From NCBI GenBank assembly GCA_963727545.1, contig CAVSGS010000008.1, forward strand, positions 1 to 64,000: a DNA stretch of 64,000 nt, given 5' to 3'. A model generated the notes under the pieces. It was not told the DNA's origin and ran no database searches. It was given only the letters and a program-made list of their open reading frames with translations. Shown in pieces: positions 18,676-26,958 of the stretch. This DNA comes from Flexifilum sp963727545 (lineage in GTDB: Bacteria; Chloroflexota; Anaerolineae; Aggregatilineales; Phototrophicaceae). Position 1 is the first letter of the stretch, and the number at the start of each line of letters is the position of its first letter. Made by a program: the position numbers and the translations under genes.

Positions 18676-20387
18676 ATGTTCAACACGTTACCGACGAGTT
18701 CCGACGATTTGATAGGCAAGTCGTGGGATGCGATCCAGCCGTATTTCGACGAACTGGAAGCGCGCGACCTGACCGCCGAGACGCTCGATCAATGGCTGCG
18801 AGATTATTCACGATTAGAAGATTGGCTGAGCGAGTACGGGGCGCGGCGGCAGGTCGCCGCGTCGCAGGACACCAGCGACGCGGAAGCCGAGCGGCTGCTC
18901 AGCGACTACTTTGAGAAGATTATGCCGGGGTGGGATGCCGCCGATCAACGAATGCGGGAGAAACTGCTCGCCAGCGGGCTGGAACCGGCGGGACTCGCGA
19001 TTGCGCTGCGTAATCTGCGCTCGGAGGTCGATCTGTTCCGGGCGGAGAATCTGCCGCTGATGACGGAAGAAGAACAGCTCAAAATTCGCTTCAACAAGAT
19101 CATGGGTGCGCAGTCGGTGACGTGGGACGGCGAGGAAAAGACGCTGCGCCAGATGGAGCCACTGCTGCTCGACGACGACCGCGCCGTGCGCGAGCGGGCG
19201 TGGAAGGCTACCTCGCAGCGGCAGCTTGCCGACCGTGACGCGCTCAACGACGCTGTGGGCGGAACTCTTGACGGTTCGGCGGAAGATCGCGGCGAACGCG
19301 GGCAAGGCGAATTACGTCGAGTACGCATGGCAAGATCGCAAGCGCTTCGACTACACGACCGAGGATAACCAACGCTTCCTCGACGCGATTGCCGAGGTGG
19401 TGGTTCCGGCGGCGACCCAAGTTTACGAGCGCCGCCGCCAGTTGCTCGGCTACGAGACGCTGCGCCCGTGGGATTTGAACGTCGATCCGCTGGGGCGCGA
19501 TCCGCTGCGTCCGTATGCTGACATCGACGAACTGAAGACGCGGGCGTCAGACATCTTCCACCGGCTCGACCCGCAGTTGGGCGAATACTACGACATCATG
19601 CGCGACGAAGGGCTGCTCGACCTCGAAAACCGCAAGAATAAAGGACCCGGCGGCTACAGCATCGCCTTCGCGCAGTCAAAGCGACCGTTCATCTTCATGA
19701 ACAGCGTCGGGCTGCACGGCGACATCCGCACACTGGTGCACGAAGCCGGACATTCGTTCCACGCCTTCGAGAAGCTCAAGCTGCCTTACGCGATGCAGCG
19801 CCCGGTCACGGCGGAGTTCAACGAGGTCGCTTCGATGGCGATGGAGTTGCTGACGACCCCGTTCTGGGCGCGCGAAAACGGCGGCTTCTACTCGGCGCAG
19901 GAGACGGCGCGCGGGCGCATCGAGCATCTGGAGAAGATCATCCTGTTCTGGCCCTACATGGCGGTGGTCGATGCCTTCCAGCATTGGGCGTACACCCACG
20001 CCGACGACGCCCTGATCGCGGCGAACTGCGATGCGCAGTGGGCGGTGCTGTGGGACAAGTACATGCCGGGGATCGACTACAGCGGGCTGGAGCCGGACAA
20101 AGCGGACGGCTGGCATCGCAAGCTGCACATCTATCGCTATCCGTTCTACTACGTCGAGTACGGGATGGCGCAGTTGGGCGCGGTGCAGATTTGGGCGAAC
20201 ATGCTCGACGATCAACCGGCGGCGCTGGCGGCTTACCGGCGCGGGCTTGGCGCTCGGCGGGACGGCGGCACTGCCGGAACTGTACGCGGCAGCGGGCGCA
20301 ACCTTCGAGTTTACGACCGAGACGCTCGGCGCGGCGGTCGAGCTGATCATGAACACGATTGAGGAACTCGAAGACGCGGCGGAGTAA
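18676..20387 (+). pseudogene. M3 family oligoendopeptidase (PepF-like), two frameshifts
   Basis: A thermolysin-like metallopeptidase of family M3 cleaving short peptides in the cytoplasm. The first frame runs MFNTLPTSSDDLIGKSWDAIQPYFDELEARDLT to SQRQLADRDALN. It shifts near 19258 to continue LTVRRKIAANAGKANYVEYAW and on through LVHEAGHSFHAFE (HEAGH zinc motif at 19739-19753) and YPFYYVEYGMAQLGAVQIW. Near 20247 it shifts again to ALGGTAALPELYAAAGATFEF, ending at 20387. Together about 570 residues, normal length. All catalytic parts are present, so an intact gene with sequence errors is likely. Start ATG 18676 is preferred to 18667 because AGAGG is 9 bases upstream. Confidence 0.85.
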
Positions 20388-20415
20388 GCATTTACCTTCC
20401 CTCGGACCATATGCA

Positions 20416-20529
20416 GTAGGGGCGCAGCACGCTGCGCCCCTACAAACCTCACCCCCGACCCCTCTCCCTAGGAGAGGGGAGAAAAGCATTTTGCCGATTG
20501 CGTAGGGGCGTTATATATAACGCCCCTAC
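20416..20529. repeat. Two GTAGGGGC hairpins around a CCTCACCCCC element
   Basis: 20416-20443 (core GCAGCACGCTGC), 20446-20483 (CCTCACCCCCGACCCCTCTCC / GGAGAGGGGAG) and 20502-20529 (core GTTATATATAAC). The rest of the 295-base spacer holds no gene. Confidence 0.85.
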
Positions 20530-20682
20530 AAAACGCAATTCACCTCGTCACCAGATCAGCGAGACTGATGCAAAACAGGAACCGACAACCCCGGCACTCG
20601 AACACCCGATGAGAGATTCGGCGGGCGGGTCGATGGATACGGTATGATTGGCGCAAATTGACGATGCCGAAAGGGTAACGCC

Positions 20683-21693
20683 ATGAGCAAACAATCACCG
20701 ATTGCCAACTTGCTGCGCAGCACCGTCTCGACCGCGATCACGGTCGCGGGCGGCTGGCTGCTCTACAGCCGCTATGCCATCGACCACGATCAACCGCTGC
20801 CGCCCGCCATCGACGCCGAGCGCGAGCAGTTCGCGGGCGAGCAGACCGGATTCCTGAACGTCTACGTCGACAAAGCCGCCGATCAAGCCGAGAAACAGCC
20901 GCCGCTGGTGCTGATCCACAGCATCAACGCGGCGGGCAGTGCCTACGAGTTCCGCCCGATCTTTGAGGCGTATCGCGGCAAGCGCGACGTTTACGCGCTC
21001 GATCTGCCCGGTTTCGGCTTTTCCGAGCGCAGCGACCGGGTTTACTCGCCGGAATTGTACAAAGACGCGATCCTCGCGCTGCTCGACCGGATCGGCACGT
21101 CGAACGACGCCCCGCCAGACGTGATCGCGCTGTCGCTCGGCTGCGAGTTCGCGGCGCGGGCGGCGCTCGAATGCCCGGACGACTTTCGCTCGCTGACGCT
21201 GATCTCGCCGAGCGGCTTCACCAGTCGCGAGGGGAAACGTGCCTCGCAGAGCGCCAGCGACAAGGGGTCGAGCGATACCCTCTACCGGATATTCTCCACA
21301 CCTTTGTGGGCGCAAGCCTTCTACGACCTGATCGCCACGCCAGTGAGCATCCGCTTCTTCCTGAAGCAGAGCTTCGAAGGGGCGGTCGATGCCGGTTTGG
21401 AGAATTACGGCTACTTAACCTCGCATCAGCCGGGCGCGCGGTTCGCGCCGCTCTACTTCGTCAGCGGCAAGCTGTTCACGCCCGACATCCGCCCGGCGGT
21501 CTACGCCAAGCTGAGCCTGCCGGTGCTTGTTTTGTATGACCGCGACGCCTTTGTCCGCTTCGACACGCTGCCCGACTTCCTCGACGCGCACGACAATTGG
21601 CAGGCAGTGCGGATCGAGCCGACTAAGGGGCTGCCCCAGTTCGAGCGGTTGGCGGACGTCATCCACGCGCTGGACAAGTTTTGGGCAGGCTGA
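20683..21693 (+). CDS. Alpha/beta hydrolase with N-terminal anchor
   Basis: A 336-residue protein. A hydrophobic stretch near residues 15-32 (STAITVAGGWLLYSRYA) could be a membrane anchor. The hydrolase core has LVLIHSINAAGSAYEFRPIF (oxyanion HS region), VYALDLPGFGFSERS, a nucleophile elbow VIALSLGCEFAARAA (Ser in S-L-G, lacking the usual first Gly) and LPVLVLYDRDAFVRFD before the end. The expected late His is not obvious near GLPQFERLADVIHAL, though the His there could serve. Likely an esterase/lipase-like enzyme; substrate unknown. ATG follows GGGTAAC. Confidence 0.75.
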   Translation: MSKQSPIANLLRSTVSTAITVAGGWLLYSRYAIDHDQPLPPAIDAEREQFAGEQTGFLNVYVDKAADQAEKQPPLVLIHSINAAGSAYEFRPIFEAYRGKRDVYALDLPGFGFSERSDRVYSPELYKDAILALLDRIGTSNDAPPDVIALSLGCEFAARAALECPDDFRSLTLISPSGFTSREGKRASQSASDKGSSDTLYRIFSTPLWAQAFYDLIATPVSIRFFLKQSFEGAVDAGLENYGYLTSHQPGARFAPLYFVSGKLFTPDIRPAVYAKLSLPVLVLYDRDAFVRFDTLPDFLDAHDNWQAVRIEPTKGLPQFERLADVIHALDKFWAG

Positions 21694-21852
21694 CCTCGCC
21701 CCTAAATCCCCTCTCCATTGCATAGAGAGGGGACTTTAAAAACCCTTTGCAATCTGTGTTTACCCCTCTCCACATCGTGGAGAGGGGCAGGGGTGAGGTA
21801 AATAGAGCCTAACCCCGCTTGCTCTCCCCTTACCCTCATGAGAGGGGAAAAT
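21694..21852. repeat. Tandem CCTCACCCCTAA... elements
   Basis: Three CCCCTCTCC / GGAGAGGGG units in a row, in both orientations: ACCTCGCCCCTAAATCCCC, CCCCTCTCCACATCGTGGAGAGGGG and CCCCTTACCCTCATGAGAGGGG. A nearly identical arrangement is at 33965-34076 in the opposite order. Confidence 0.75.
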
Positions 21853-21965
21853 CGCCCGTCGAAATGGATAAATTCCCCCAAAAGTCACGTCCCAAAGATT
21901 AGGGGGCGAGGCGCGCCGGGACGCGATACGATCCAAGTATCGATGCTACAAATAGGACGATCGAG

Positions 21966-22349
21966 ATGTCTCCCCTGCTGCGGCTGGAGGGTCGGCGCGA
22001 GCGCGCGCAGTTTATCGCGCAGCGGCGCTTGTACGACGCCAAGGTCAAGCACGCGATCCGCTGTGTGCTGCGCGATCACAAGCAGCTCAAGCCGCCGGTA
22101 GTCGGGCACAAGTTCTTCGGGGCGGCACACGTCGCTTCCGAGCATTTGACGATCTGCTTGCTGTACAAGCGCGATAACGACCTCTACGAAGCGAGTGCGA
22201 AGGGCTATTTCGGGCTGCTGCACGGCGCGCTGATCGCGGCGCTGCGGCGCGAATGCTATCCAACCGAGTTGGTGATCGGCGTGGAGATCGTCTTTCTGAG
22301 CAAACAGGCGGTCAAACATGCGGGCGGGTTCTGGGCGTATTGGCATTGA
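21966..22349 (+). CDS. Hypothetical protein
   Basis: A 127-residue protein I do not recognise. It is basic at the N-terminus (LLRLEGRRERAQFIAQRRLYDAKVKHAIRCVLRDHKQL). The second half (GHKFFGAAHVASEHLTICLLYKRDNDLYEASAKGYFGLLHGAL ... ELVIGVEIVFLSKQAV) has an alternating beta/alpha pattern. There is no signal peptide. A weak AGGA lies about 10 bases upstream. The opposite strand is also open here but has composition typical of a shadow frame. Confidence 0.45.
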   Translation: MSPLLRLEGRRERAQFIAQRRLYDAKVKHAIRCVLRDHKQLKPPVVGHKFFGAAHVASEHLTICLLYKRDNDLYEASAKGYFGLLHGALIAALRRECYPTELVIGVEIVFLSKQAVKHAGGFWAYWH

Positions 22350-22354
22350 GAAAA

Positions 22355-22456
22355 GCTTTCAGCGATTAGCTTTCAGCGGTCAGCCGTTAGCGATTAGTTT
22401 TTAGGTGTTGGTTTTTAGCTAAGGGCGAGCAGTAGGGGCGTAATAGATTACGACCC
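22355..22456. repeat. TTAGCTTTCAGC-type repeats plus hairpin
   Basis: Repeated units CAGCGATTAGCTTTCAGCGG, CAGCCGTTAGCGATTAG and TTTTTAGGTGTTGGTTTTTAGC, also seen near 11055 and 28190. A degraded GTAGGGGCGTAATAGATTACGACCC hairpin ends at 22456. Confidence 0.65.
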
Positions 22457-22465
22457 GACGCGACT

Positions 22466-23311
22466 CTAGGGGGCGAAGCCGACCAAATCCGGCGTGATGA
22501 TGGCTGCGCCTGCCTCGATCAGGGCGCGGTTGCCGGAGGCGGGCAGGTCGAGCGTGTAGACGGCGCGTCCCTGATCGGTGGCGCGGCGAGCGGCGTGCAT
22601 CGCGCCGCCATCGACGGCGGTTTCCACGACGATTATCGCCTCACACAGTCCGCTGATGATGCGGTTGCGGGCGACGAGGGTCGAGGGCTTGGGCTGCGCC
22701 GAGGGCTGTACTTCGCTGAGCAGTGCGCCGCGCGCGGCGATCGCTTGAGCGAGGGGACGGTTGCCGGACGGATAGACGTTCAAGACGCCGCTGCCGAGCA
22801 CCGCCGAGGTGATCCCCGCCGGGTTCGCGAGCGTGCCGATGTGGGCGGCGCTATCGATGCCGAGCGCCAAGCCGCTGATCACCTGAAAGCCACGCTGGAC
22901 CAACTCGTAGCCGATTTGCCGGGCGGCATCGGCGGCGATGCGCGACGGCGAGCGCGTCCCGACGACCGCGACCGAGCGCAGATCGCGGCAGGTGCCGATG
23001 GCGAACAGGGTCGGCGGGGCGTCGGCGATCTGGCGGAGGGCGGCGGGATAAGCCGGGTCGTCGAGCGCGATCAGGCTGATTCCGGCGTCCTGCCAGCGCG
23101 GGATCGCTGCGGCGACGGCGGCGAGATCGACCGCGCCGATAGCGGCGGAAATCTTGGGACCGATGCCCGGCACGCGCTGAAGCGCCTTCGCGTCGGCGGT
23201 CAGCACGGCGTCGAGATCGCCGTCAAAGGCGTCGGCGAGCGCGCGCAGCTTCTTGGCGCCGACGTGCTCGACGAGGCTCAAGGCGACCCACGCGGGGGAA
23301 GGAAAGCTCAC
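22466..23311 (-). CDS. dprA: DNA processing protein DprA/Smf
   Basis: DprA protects incoming single-stranded DNA and loads RecA during natural transformation. The 281-residue protein has an N-terminal helix-hairpin-helix (LQRVPGIGPKISAAIGAVDL, ~44-63) and the Rossmann-like core: VAVVGTRSPSRIAADAARQIGYEL, SGLALGIDSAAH, AVLGSGVLNVYPSGN and NRIISGLCEAIIVVE. The C-terminal winged helix seen in many homologues is missing; the protein ends shortly after the core, a common shorter form. No other competence genes are in the window, though the archaellum and Flp genes encode pilin-like proteins. Confidence 0.93.
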   Translation of the reverse strand: MSFPSPAWVALSLVEHVGAKKLRALADAFDGDLDAVLTADAKALQRVPGIGPKISAAIGAVDLAAVAAAIPRWQDAGISLIALDDPAYPAALRQIADAPPTLFAIGTCRDLRSVAVVGTRSPSRIAADAARQIGYELVQRGFQVISGLALGIDSAAHIGTLANPAGITSAVLGSGVLNVYPSGNRPLAQAIAARGALLSEVQPSAQPKPSTLVARNRIISGLCEAIIVVETAVDGGAMHAARRATDQGRAVYTLDLPASGNRALIEAGAAIITPDLVGFAP

Positions 23312-23468
23312 CCCACCCCCGATCCCTCCCCGACTTCAGGGAGGGGAGCAAACTTGGTTGATTTCGATTGGGCGTTTTGAGATCGGCGGCAATTGTAGTC
23401 AGCCGAGTGACTCGCTAACGTCCTCGCGCCAGCGTGAATCGCAAAGGCGCACCGCCGTGCGCCCCTAC
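23308..23468. repeat. CCCCACCCCC / GGGAGGGG element and hairpin
   Basis: 23311-23347 has CCACCCCCGATCCCTCCCC and TTCAGGGAGGGG, overlapping the first codons of dprA. 23446-23468 has GGCGCACCGCCGTGCGCCCCTAC. Confidence 0.7.
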
Positions 23469-23489
23469 AGAATGTAATCAGGTGCAAGG

Positions 23490-24104
23490 CTAGTCTTCCT
23501 GATAGAATTCGATGATCGAGAGCAGCATGGCGTTGGTGAAGGTGTTGACCTGCCGGAGCAGATTTGCCCACTCGGAGGCGCTGCGCGGCGGCGTGATCTC
23601 CGACCACGTCAGCACCGAGTTGGTCACGAAGTCGCTGAAGTAGAGAAAGCCGCGTACCGCCTGCGGCAGCGTCAGCCCGTCGGCTTCGAGGATGGCGGCG
23701 TATTTCTCGCCCAGCCGGATCGCGGAGGCGAGTTTCGCTTCAGGGGCACCGTGCGCGAGGTAATCACGCAGCGCTTCGAGCACTTCGCGTCCCTGCTCGC
23801 GGAGTTTCTCGCGCGAGGGGTCGCTCATTGCCGTGTACCACGCCTCGCTGTTGAGTTCGCCGACCTGCATCCGGGTGCGACCGAGCGCGTTTTGGATGAT
23901 CACCTGCACTTCGAGCGGCTGAAGCTCGCCCTGTGTCGCTGCGTACTGGAGCAAATCCGACTTGCGAAAACGGCGATGTCCGCCGGGCGTGCGCCGTGAT
24001 GGAAGCTCACCTTTATCCGCCCAGTTGCGCACAGTCGCGGGGTGCACGCCAAGCATACTCGCCGCCTGCCGTAAGCTCACCCACTCCGAAGTTGACTCAG
24101 ACAT
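23490..24104 (-). CDS. Helix-turn-helix regulator with RsbRD-like C-terminal domain
   Basis: A 204-residue protein. Residues 7-55 (WVSLRQAASMLGVHPATVRNWADKGELPSRRTPGGHRRF) form a MerR/excisionase-type winged helix. The remaining ~140 residues are helical (SDPSREKLREQGREVLEALRDYLAHGAPEAKLASAIRLGEKYAAIL) and resemble the RsbRD N-terminal domain, a sensor module of stressosome-type proteins. The ATG at 24104 follows AAGGGGGATGT, a good ribosome site; a start 18 bases upstream is less likely. A DNA-binding regulator sensing an unknown signal is inferred. Confidence 0.7.
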   Translation of the reverse strand: MSESTSEWVSLRQAASMLGVHPATVRNWADKGELPSRRTPGGHRRFRKSDLLQYAATQGELQPLEVQVIIQNALGRTRMQVGELNSEAWYTAMSDPSREKLREQGREVLEALRDYLAHGAPEAKLASAIRLGEKYAAILEADGLTLPQAVRGFLYFSDFVTNSVLTWSEITPPRSASEWANLLRQVNTFTNAMLLSIIEFYQED

Positions 24105-24207
24105 ACATCCCCCTTGCCGCAATGATCTAAGTATACACGAGCGTGGGGGGTATGGGCTATGACAGCAGACCGGATAGCTAGCGTAACGCCCGGAGGTAGA
24201 GGCTAAC

Positions 24208-24252
24208 CCCTCACCCCCGCCCCTCTCCCACGCAAGCGGGGCGAGGGGAGAA
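24208..24252. repeat. CCCCTCACCCCC / GCGAGGGGAG element
   Basis: CCCCTCACCCCCGCCCCTCTCCCACG and CGGGGCGAGGGGAGAAA, the version with a CGCAAGCG loop. Same type at 28309-28353 and 56921-56966. Confidence 0.7.
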
Positions 24253-24300
24253 ACCTACTCCGGTGAGCATCACGCTGATAGCTTTTGAGCTTAAGTGCGG

Positions 24301-25182
24301 CTAGAGCAGGGCGCGCAGATAGTGCGCCCAATAGCCTTGATAGTCGCCGTAATGCGCGCCTAATTCGATCACGTCCTGCTCGCCCAGATCCGCGCCGTAG
24401 ACTTTGCGAACGGCGTCGAGCATTCGTCCTTCGGTGATCGGCACCCGATCCATCCGCCCCAAGCCGCGAATCAGGATGAAGTTCGCCGACCACGCGCCGA
24501 TCCCCTTGATGGCGAGCAGCCACGCTTCCACGTCAGCGTAAGGCGCATTCCGCAGCCACGTTTCATCCACCGCAGCGAAGGCTTGCGCCGCCGCGCGCAG
24601 ATAATCGGCTTTGCGCTGGTTGGCGACGATGGCGTCGAGGTCGCGGGCGCGTTCGAGCAGGCGCGGCGCATCAGGAAAGGCGGTGTGGGTGACCCCCTTG
24701 ACCGTCAGCGACTCGCCTAACTGATCGCTCAAGCGCGCCTTGAGCGTCAGCCCGACGCGCACGGGGATGCGCTGCGACAGAATCGCCCAGCAAGCATTCT
24801 CGAAAGGCGTCAAGAACTTGACCTGATGATAGCCGTAGAGCCGTTCGAGCACCGGCGCAAAGGGCGGATCAGTTTGGGCGAGGGCGTAGAACGGGCGCAG
24901 ATCGTCGGCGAGGCTGAGAAAGAAGGCGATGCGGTCGGCGGCGGCGTGCTGAAGCTCGGCGCTGATCGGTTGGGCGGCGAACAGCGTATAGTCGAGACCG
25001 GCGGCACTCGCCGTCACACGAAAGACGACGCTCTGTCCGTCGATCATGACGGCTTTGGTCAGGCTGCCCTCGCGGATGATCTGCTGGTGGTTGGCAGGGG
25101 GAAACTCGCCCAGAAAGGCGAGCGACCGGGTGAAATCGAAGGGCGGGACGGCGCTCAAGCTGCCGGTGACTGATTGGCTCAT
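24301..25182 (-). CDS. AlkA-like DNA-3-methyladenine glycosylase (HhH-GPD)
   Basis: A 293-residue protein removing damaged bases in base excision repair. The C-terminal half has the HhH-GPD features: CWAILSQRIPVRVGLTLKARL, then AIKGIGAWSANFILIRGLGR with the helix-hairpin-helix (LKGIGAWSA type), followed by MDRVPITEGRMLDAVR. In AlkA the catalytic Asp lies in the segment after the hairpin; the aligned position here looks like Glu or Thr (PITEG), which is unusual. The N-terminal half matches the AlkA-type beta domain. Only the local alignment by eye supports the substitution. Confidence 0.8.
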   Translation of the reverse strand: MSQSVTGSLSAVPPFDFTRSLAFLGEFPPANHQQIIREGSLTKAVMIDGQSVVFRVTASAAGLDYTLFAAQPISAELQHAAADRIAFFLSLADDLRPFYALAQTDPPFAPVLERLYGYHQVKFLTPFENACWAILSQRIPVRVGLTLKARLSDQLGESLTVKGVTHTAFPDAPRLLERARDLDAIVANQRKADYLRAAAQAFAAVDETWLRNAPYADVEAWLLAIKGIGAWSANFILIRGLGRMDRVPITEGRMLDAVRKVYGADLGEQDVIELGAHYGDYQGYWAHYLRALL

Positions 25183-25251
25183 GCGGTTACCTCATGGTTC
25201 ACTTCGCGAGTCGATGAGACCAGCATAAGGCGGGCGTGTGACACCATGCTG

Positions 25252-25896
25252 TCAGTAAGTCGGCGTGATCTCCGGGGTCGCTTCGGGTGTCGCTTCTGGC
25301 GTGGTTTCGGGCGGCAGGACGGAGAATGTGCCGCTGTGGAGACACTGATCGTCGATGCCGTCGCCGGAGACGGTGATCTGCCACGTGTAGTCGCCGGGCA
25401 GCGGTAGTTGATCGGCGGGCAGTTCCATGCCGAAGATTTGCCCGCCCACTACCTCTACGCCGAGATTTTTGCCGCTGTCGCTGTGAGTCGCTAGAAAATG
25501 AACCGTCAGCGCGATCGGTGCGCCGGTTGCGGGATCGGCGACGGCGGTCAGCGGCGTGCCGTAGAACAACTCGATGGTGTCGGTCCAGCGGAAGACGTGC
25601 CCATCGTCAAAACTGCTGACGACCTGTAATGAGTCGCAGAGATCGGCGAGGCTAGGGATTGGTGAGGCGGTCAGCGTCGGCGTTACCGGCGTCGGCGTGA
25701 AGGTCGCGGTGGGCAGCGGCGTCGGCGTGAGTGTCCATGTCGGCGGCAGGGTGGCGCGAACGATCGGACCAACGTGCGTGCTAAAACGCGACGTCGGCGT
25801 CACCGATGGCGTGCTGGTCGGCGTCGGCGTGACGCCGGATGTGCAAGCTGCACTCAGCAGCAGGATGATCGGGGCGACCCGGCGCAGACTACGCAC
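25252..25896 (-). CDS. Lipoprotein with Thr-Pro-rich linker
   Basis: A 214-residue protein starting GTG at 25896, overlapping the plsY stop by eight bases. Signal peptide and lipobox VAPIILLLSAAC, Cys18. Residues ~20-80 are a Thr/Pro-rich spacer (TPTPTSTPSVTPT) like that of wall-spanning Chloroflexota lipoproteins. A beta-rich domain follows (LQVVSSFDDGHVFRWTD ... YTWQITVSGDGIDDQCLHSGTF), then a TPEATPE tail. Function unknown; the overlap indicates cotranscription with plsY. Confidence 0.7.
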   Translation of the reverse strand: MRSLRRVAPIILLLSAACTSGVTPTPTSTPSVTPTSRFSTHVGPIVRATLPPTWTLTPTPLPTATFTPTPVTPTLTASPIPSLADLCDSLQVVSSFDDGHVFRWTDTIELFYGTPLTAVADPATGAPIALTVHFLATHSDSGKNLGVEVVGGQIFGMELPADQLPLPGDYTWQITVSGDGIDDQCLHSGTFSVLPPETTPEATPEATPEITPTY

Positions 25897-26530
25897 GTTC
25901 GCCGAAACGACGCTCCGTGCCGTCGAGCAGATGGTGGATGTTCTCGCGGAAGCGGATCAAGATCAGTGTGGTGATCGCCAGCGCGTAAAAAGTGTATTCA
26001 ACCGGGACCGTATGCTGGCTGACGAGCACGAGCAGCCACGCGACGCCGAGGGCGAACATCAGCAGGACGCCGAGCGAGACGTAGCGAGTGAGAGCGATGA
26101 TGAAGCCGCAGAGGACGAGCATCGCGGCGATGACGTGCAGGGGCATGATCAGGATGAGCGTGCCGAAGGCGGTCGCCGCACCCTTGCCGCCCCGGATGGT
26201 GCCGGTCAGGATCGTCGCAAACAGCGACCAGTTGTGCCCGATAATGGCGACAATCGCGCCGATCGTCATCCCGGCGGCGGGGTTCTCCGGCATGATCTTG
26301 GTGGCGATCAACATCGCCAGAATGCCTTTACAGCTATCGAAGAACCAGACCAGCAAGCCCCAGCCAATACCACCGGTCGCGCGGATGACGTTGGTTGCGC
26401 CCATGTTGCCGCTGCCTACTTCGAAAATGTTGACATGGCGCAGCCGCCCGACCAGATAAGCTGTCGGGACGGAACCCAACAAATAACTCACCACAACTAC
26501 CAGTATTACACGCGCTAACTCACTGTTCAT
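25889..26530 (-). CDS. plsY: Acyl-phosphate glycerol-3-phosphate acyltransferase PlsY
   Basis: Integral membrane enzyme making lysophosphatidic acid from acyl-phosphate and glycerol-3-phosphate, the first acylation of phospholipid synthesis. It has all three conserved cytosolic motifs: SYLLGSVPTAYLVGR, GSGNMGATNVIRATG, and HNWSLFATILTGTIRGGKGAATAFG. About five membrane helices; 213 residues is normal. ATG 26530 (MNSELARV) is preferred over the upstream in-frame start, which adds seven residues. Bacterial-type ester phospholipids are therefore expected, despite the archaeal-looking genes nearby. Confidence 0.95.
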   Translation of the reverse strand: MNSELARVILVVVVSYLLGSVPTAYLVGRLRHVNIFEVGSGNMGATNVIRATGGIGWGLLVWFFDSCKGILAMLIATKIMPENPAAGMTIGAIVAIIGHNWSLFATILTGTIRGGKGAATAFGTLILIMPLHVIAAMLVLCGFIIALTRYVSLGVLLMFALGVAWLLVLVSQHTVPVEYTFYALAITTLILIRFRENIHHLLDGTERRFGERA

Positions 26531-26958
26531 GATGCTCCAAGTACGGCTCACACGATCACGATGGAAAGTTTAACATAATTTAAAACCCTTTAATGTTGAT
26601 AAAGTAACGGTGGAAGCCAATAGTTACGGCGGATTCACGGTTCTCTCATAAAGTGGAACCCCCGCTCGTCCTCGAATGCCACGATTTAGTTCTAACCGCC
26701 AAAGTAGGATCAAGTCGAAGAATTAGAAAAGAAATTGAACCGCCAAGCCGCTAAGTACGCCAAGAATTGATTAAAAGTATTTACTCGCTCAACTGGTAGA
26801 CGCTGCTTGGCGACGATTCAGCAAAGCAGCGCCAAAGTCAGCCATTGTTCTTGGCGTTCTTGGCGTCATGGCGGTTAAAGTCGTAGCTCAGGTCGCTTAT
26901 TCGGGCGCGCAGCTTGTGACTTTCTCCAGCGCGCGGACGATGCTACAATACCGGGCTT
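26531..26958. repeat. Fold-back repeat AACCGCCAAG / CTTGGCG...CGGTT in a 428-base spacer
   Basis: Left arm TTGAACCGCCAAGCCGCTAAG then ACGCCAAGAA (26735-26768). Right arm TTCTTGGCGTTCTTGGCGTC then ATGGCGGTT (26848-26876). The arms can pair over about 140 bases. 26560-26720 is more AT-rich and probably carries the plsY promoter, without a clear consensus. No gene is seen. Confidence 0.75.

Noticed and set aside
21885..22346. 153-codon minus-strand frame opposite the hypothetical at 21966
   Set aside because: Composition looks like a shadow and no ribosome site is seen; the plus-strand frame has a more ordinary protein composition, though neither is certain.
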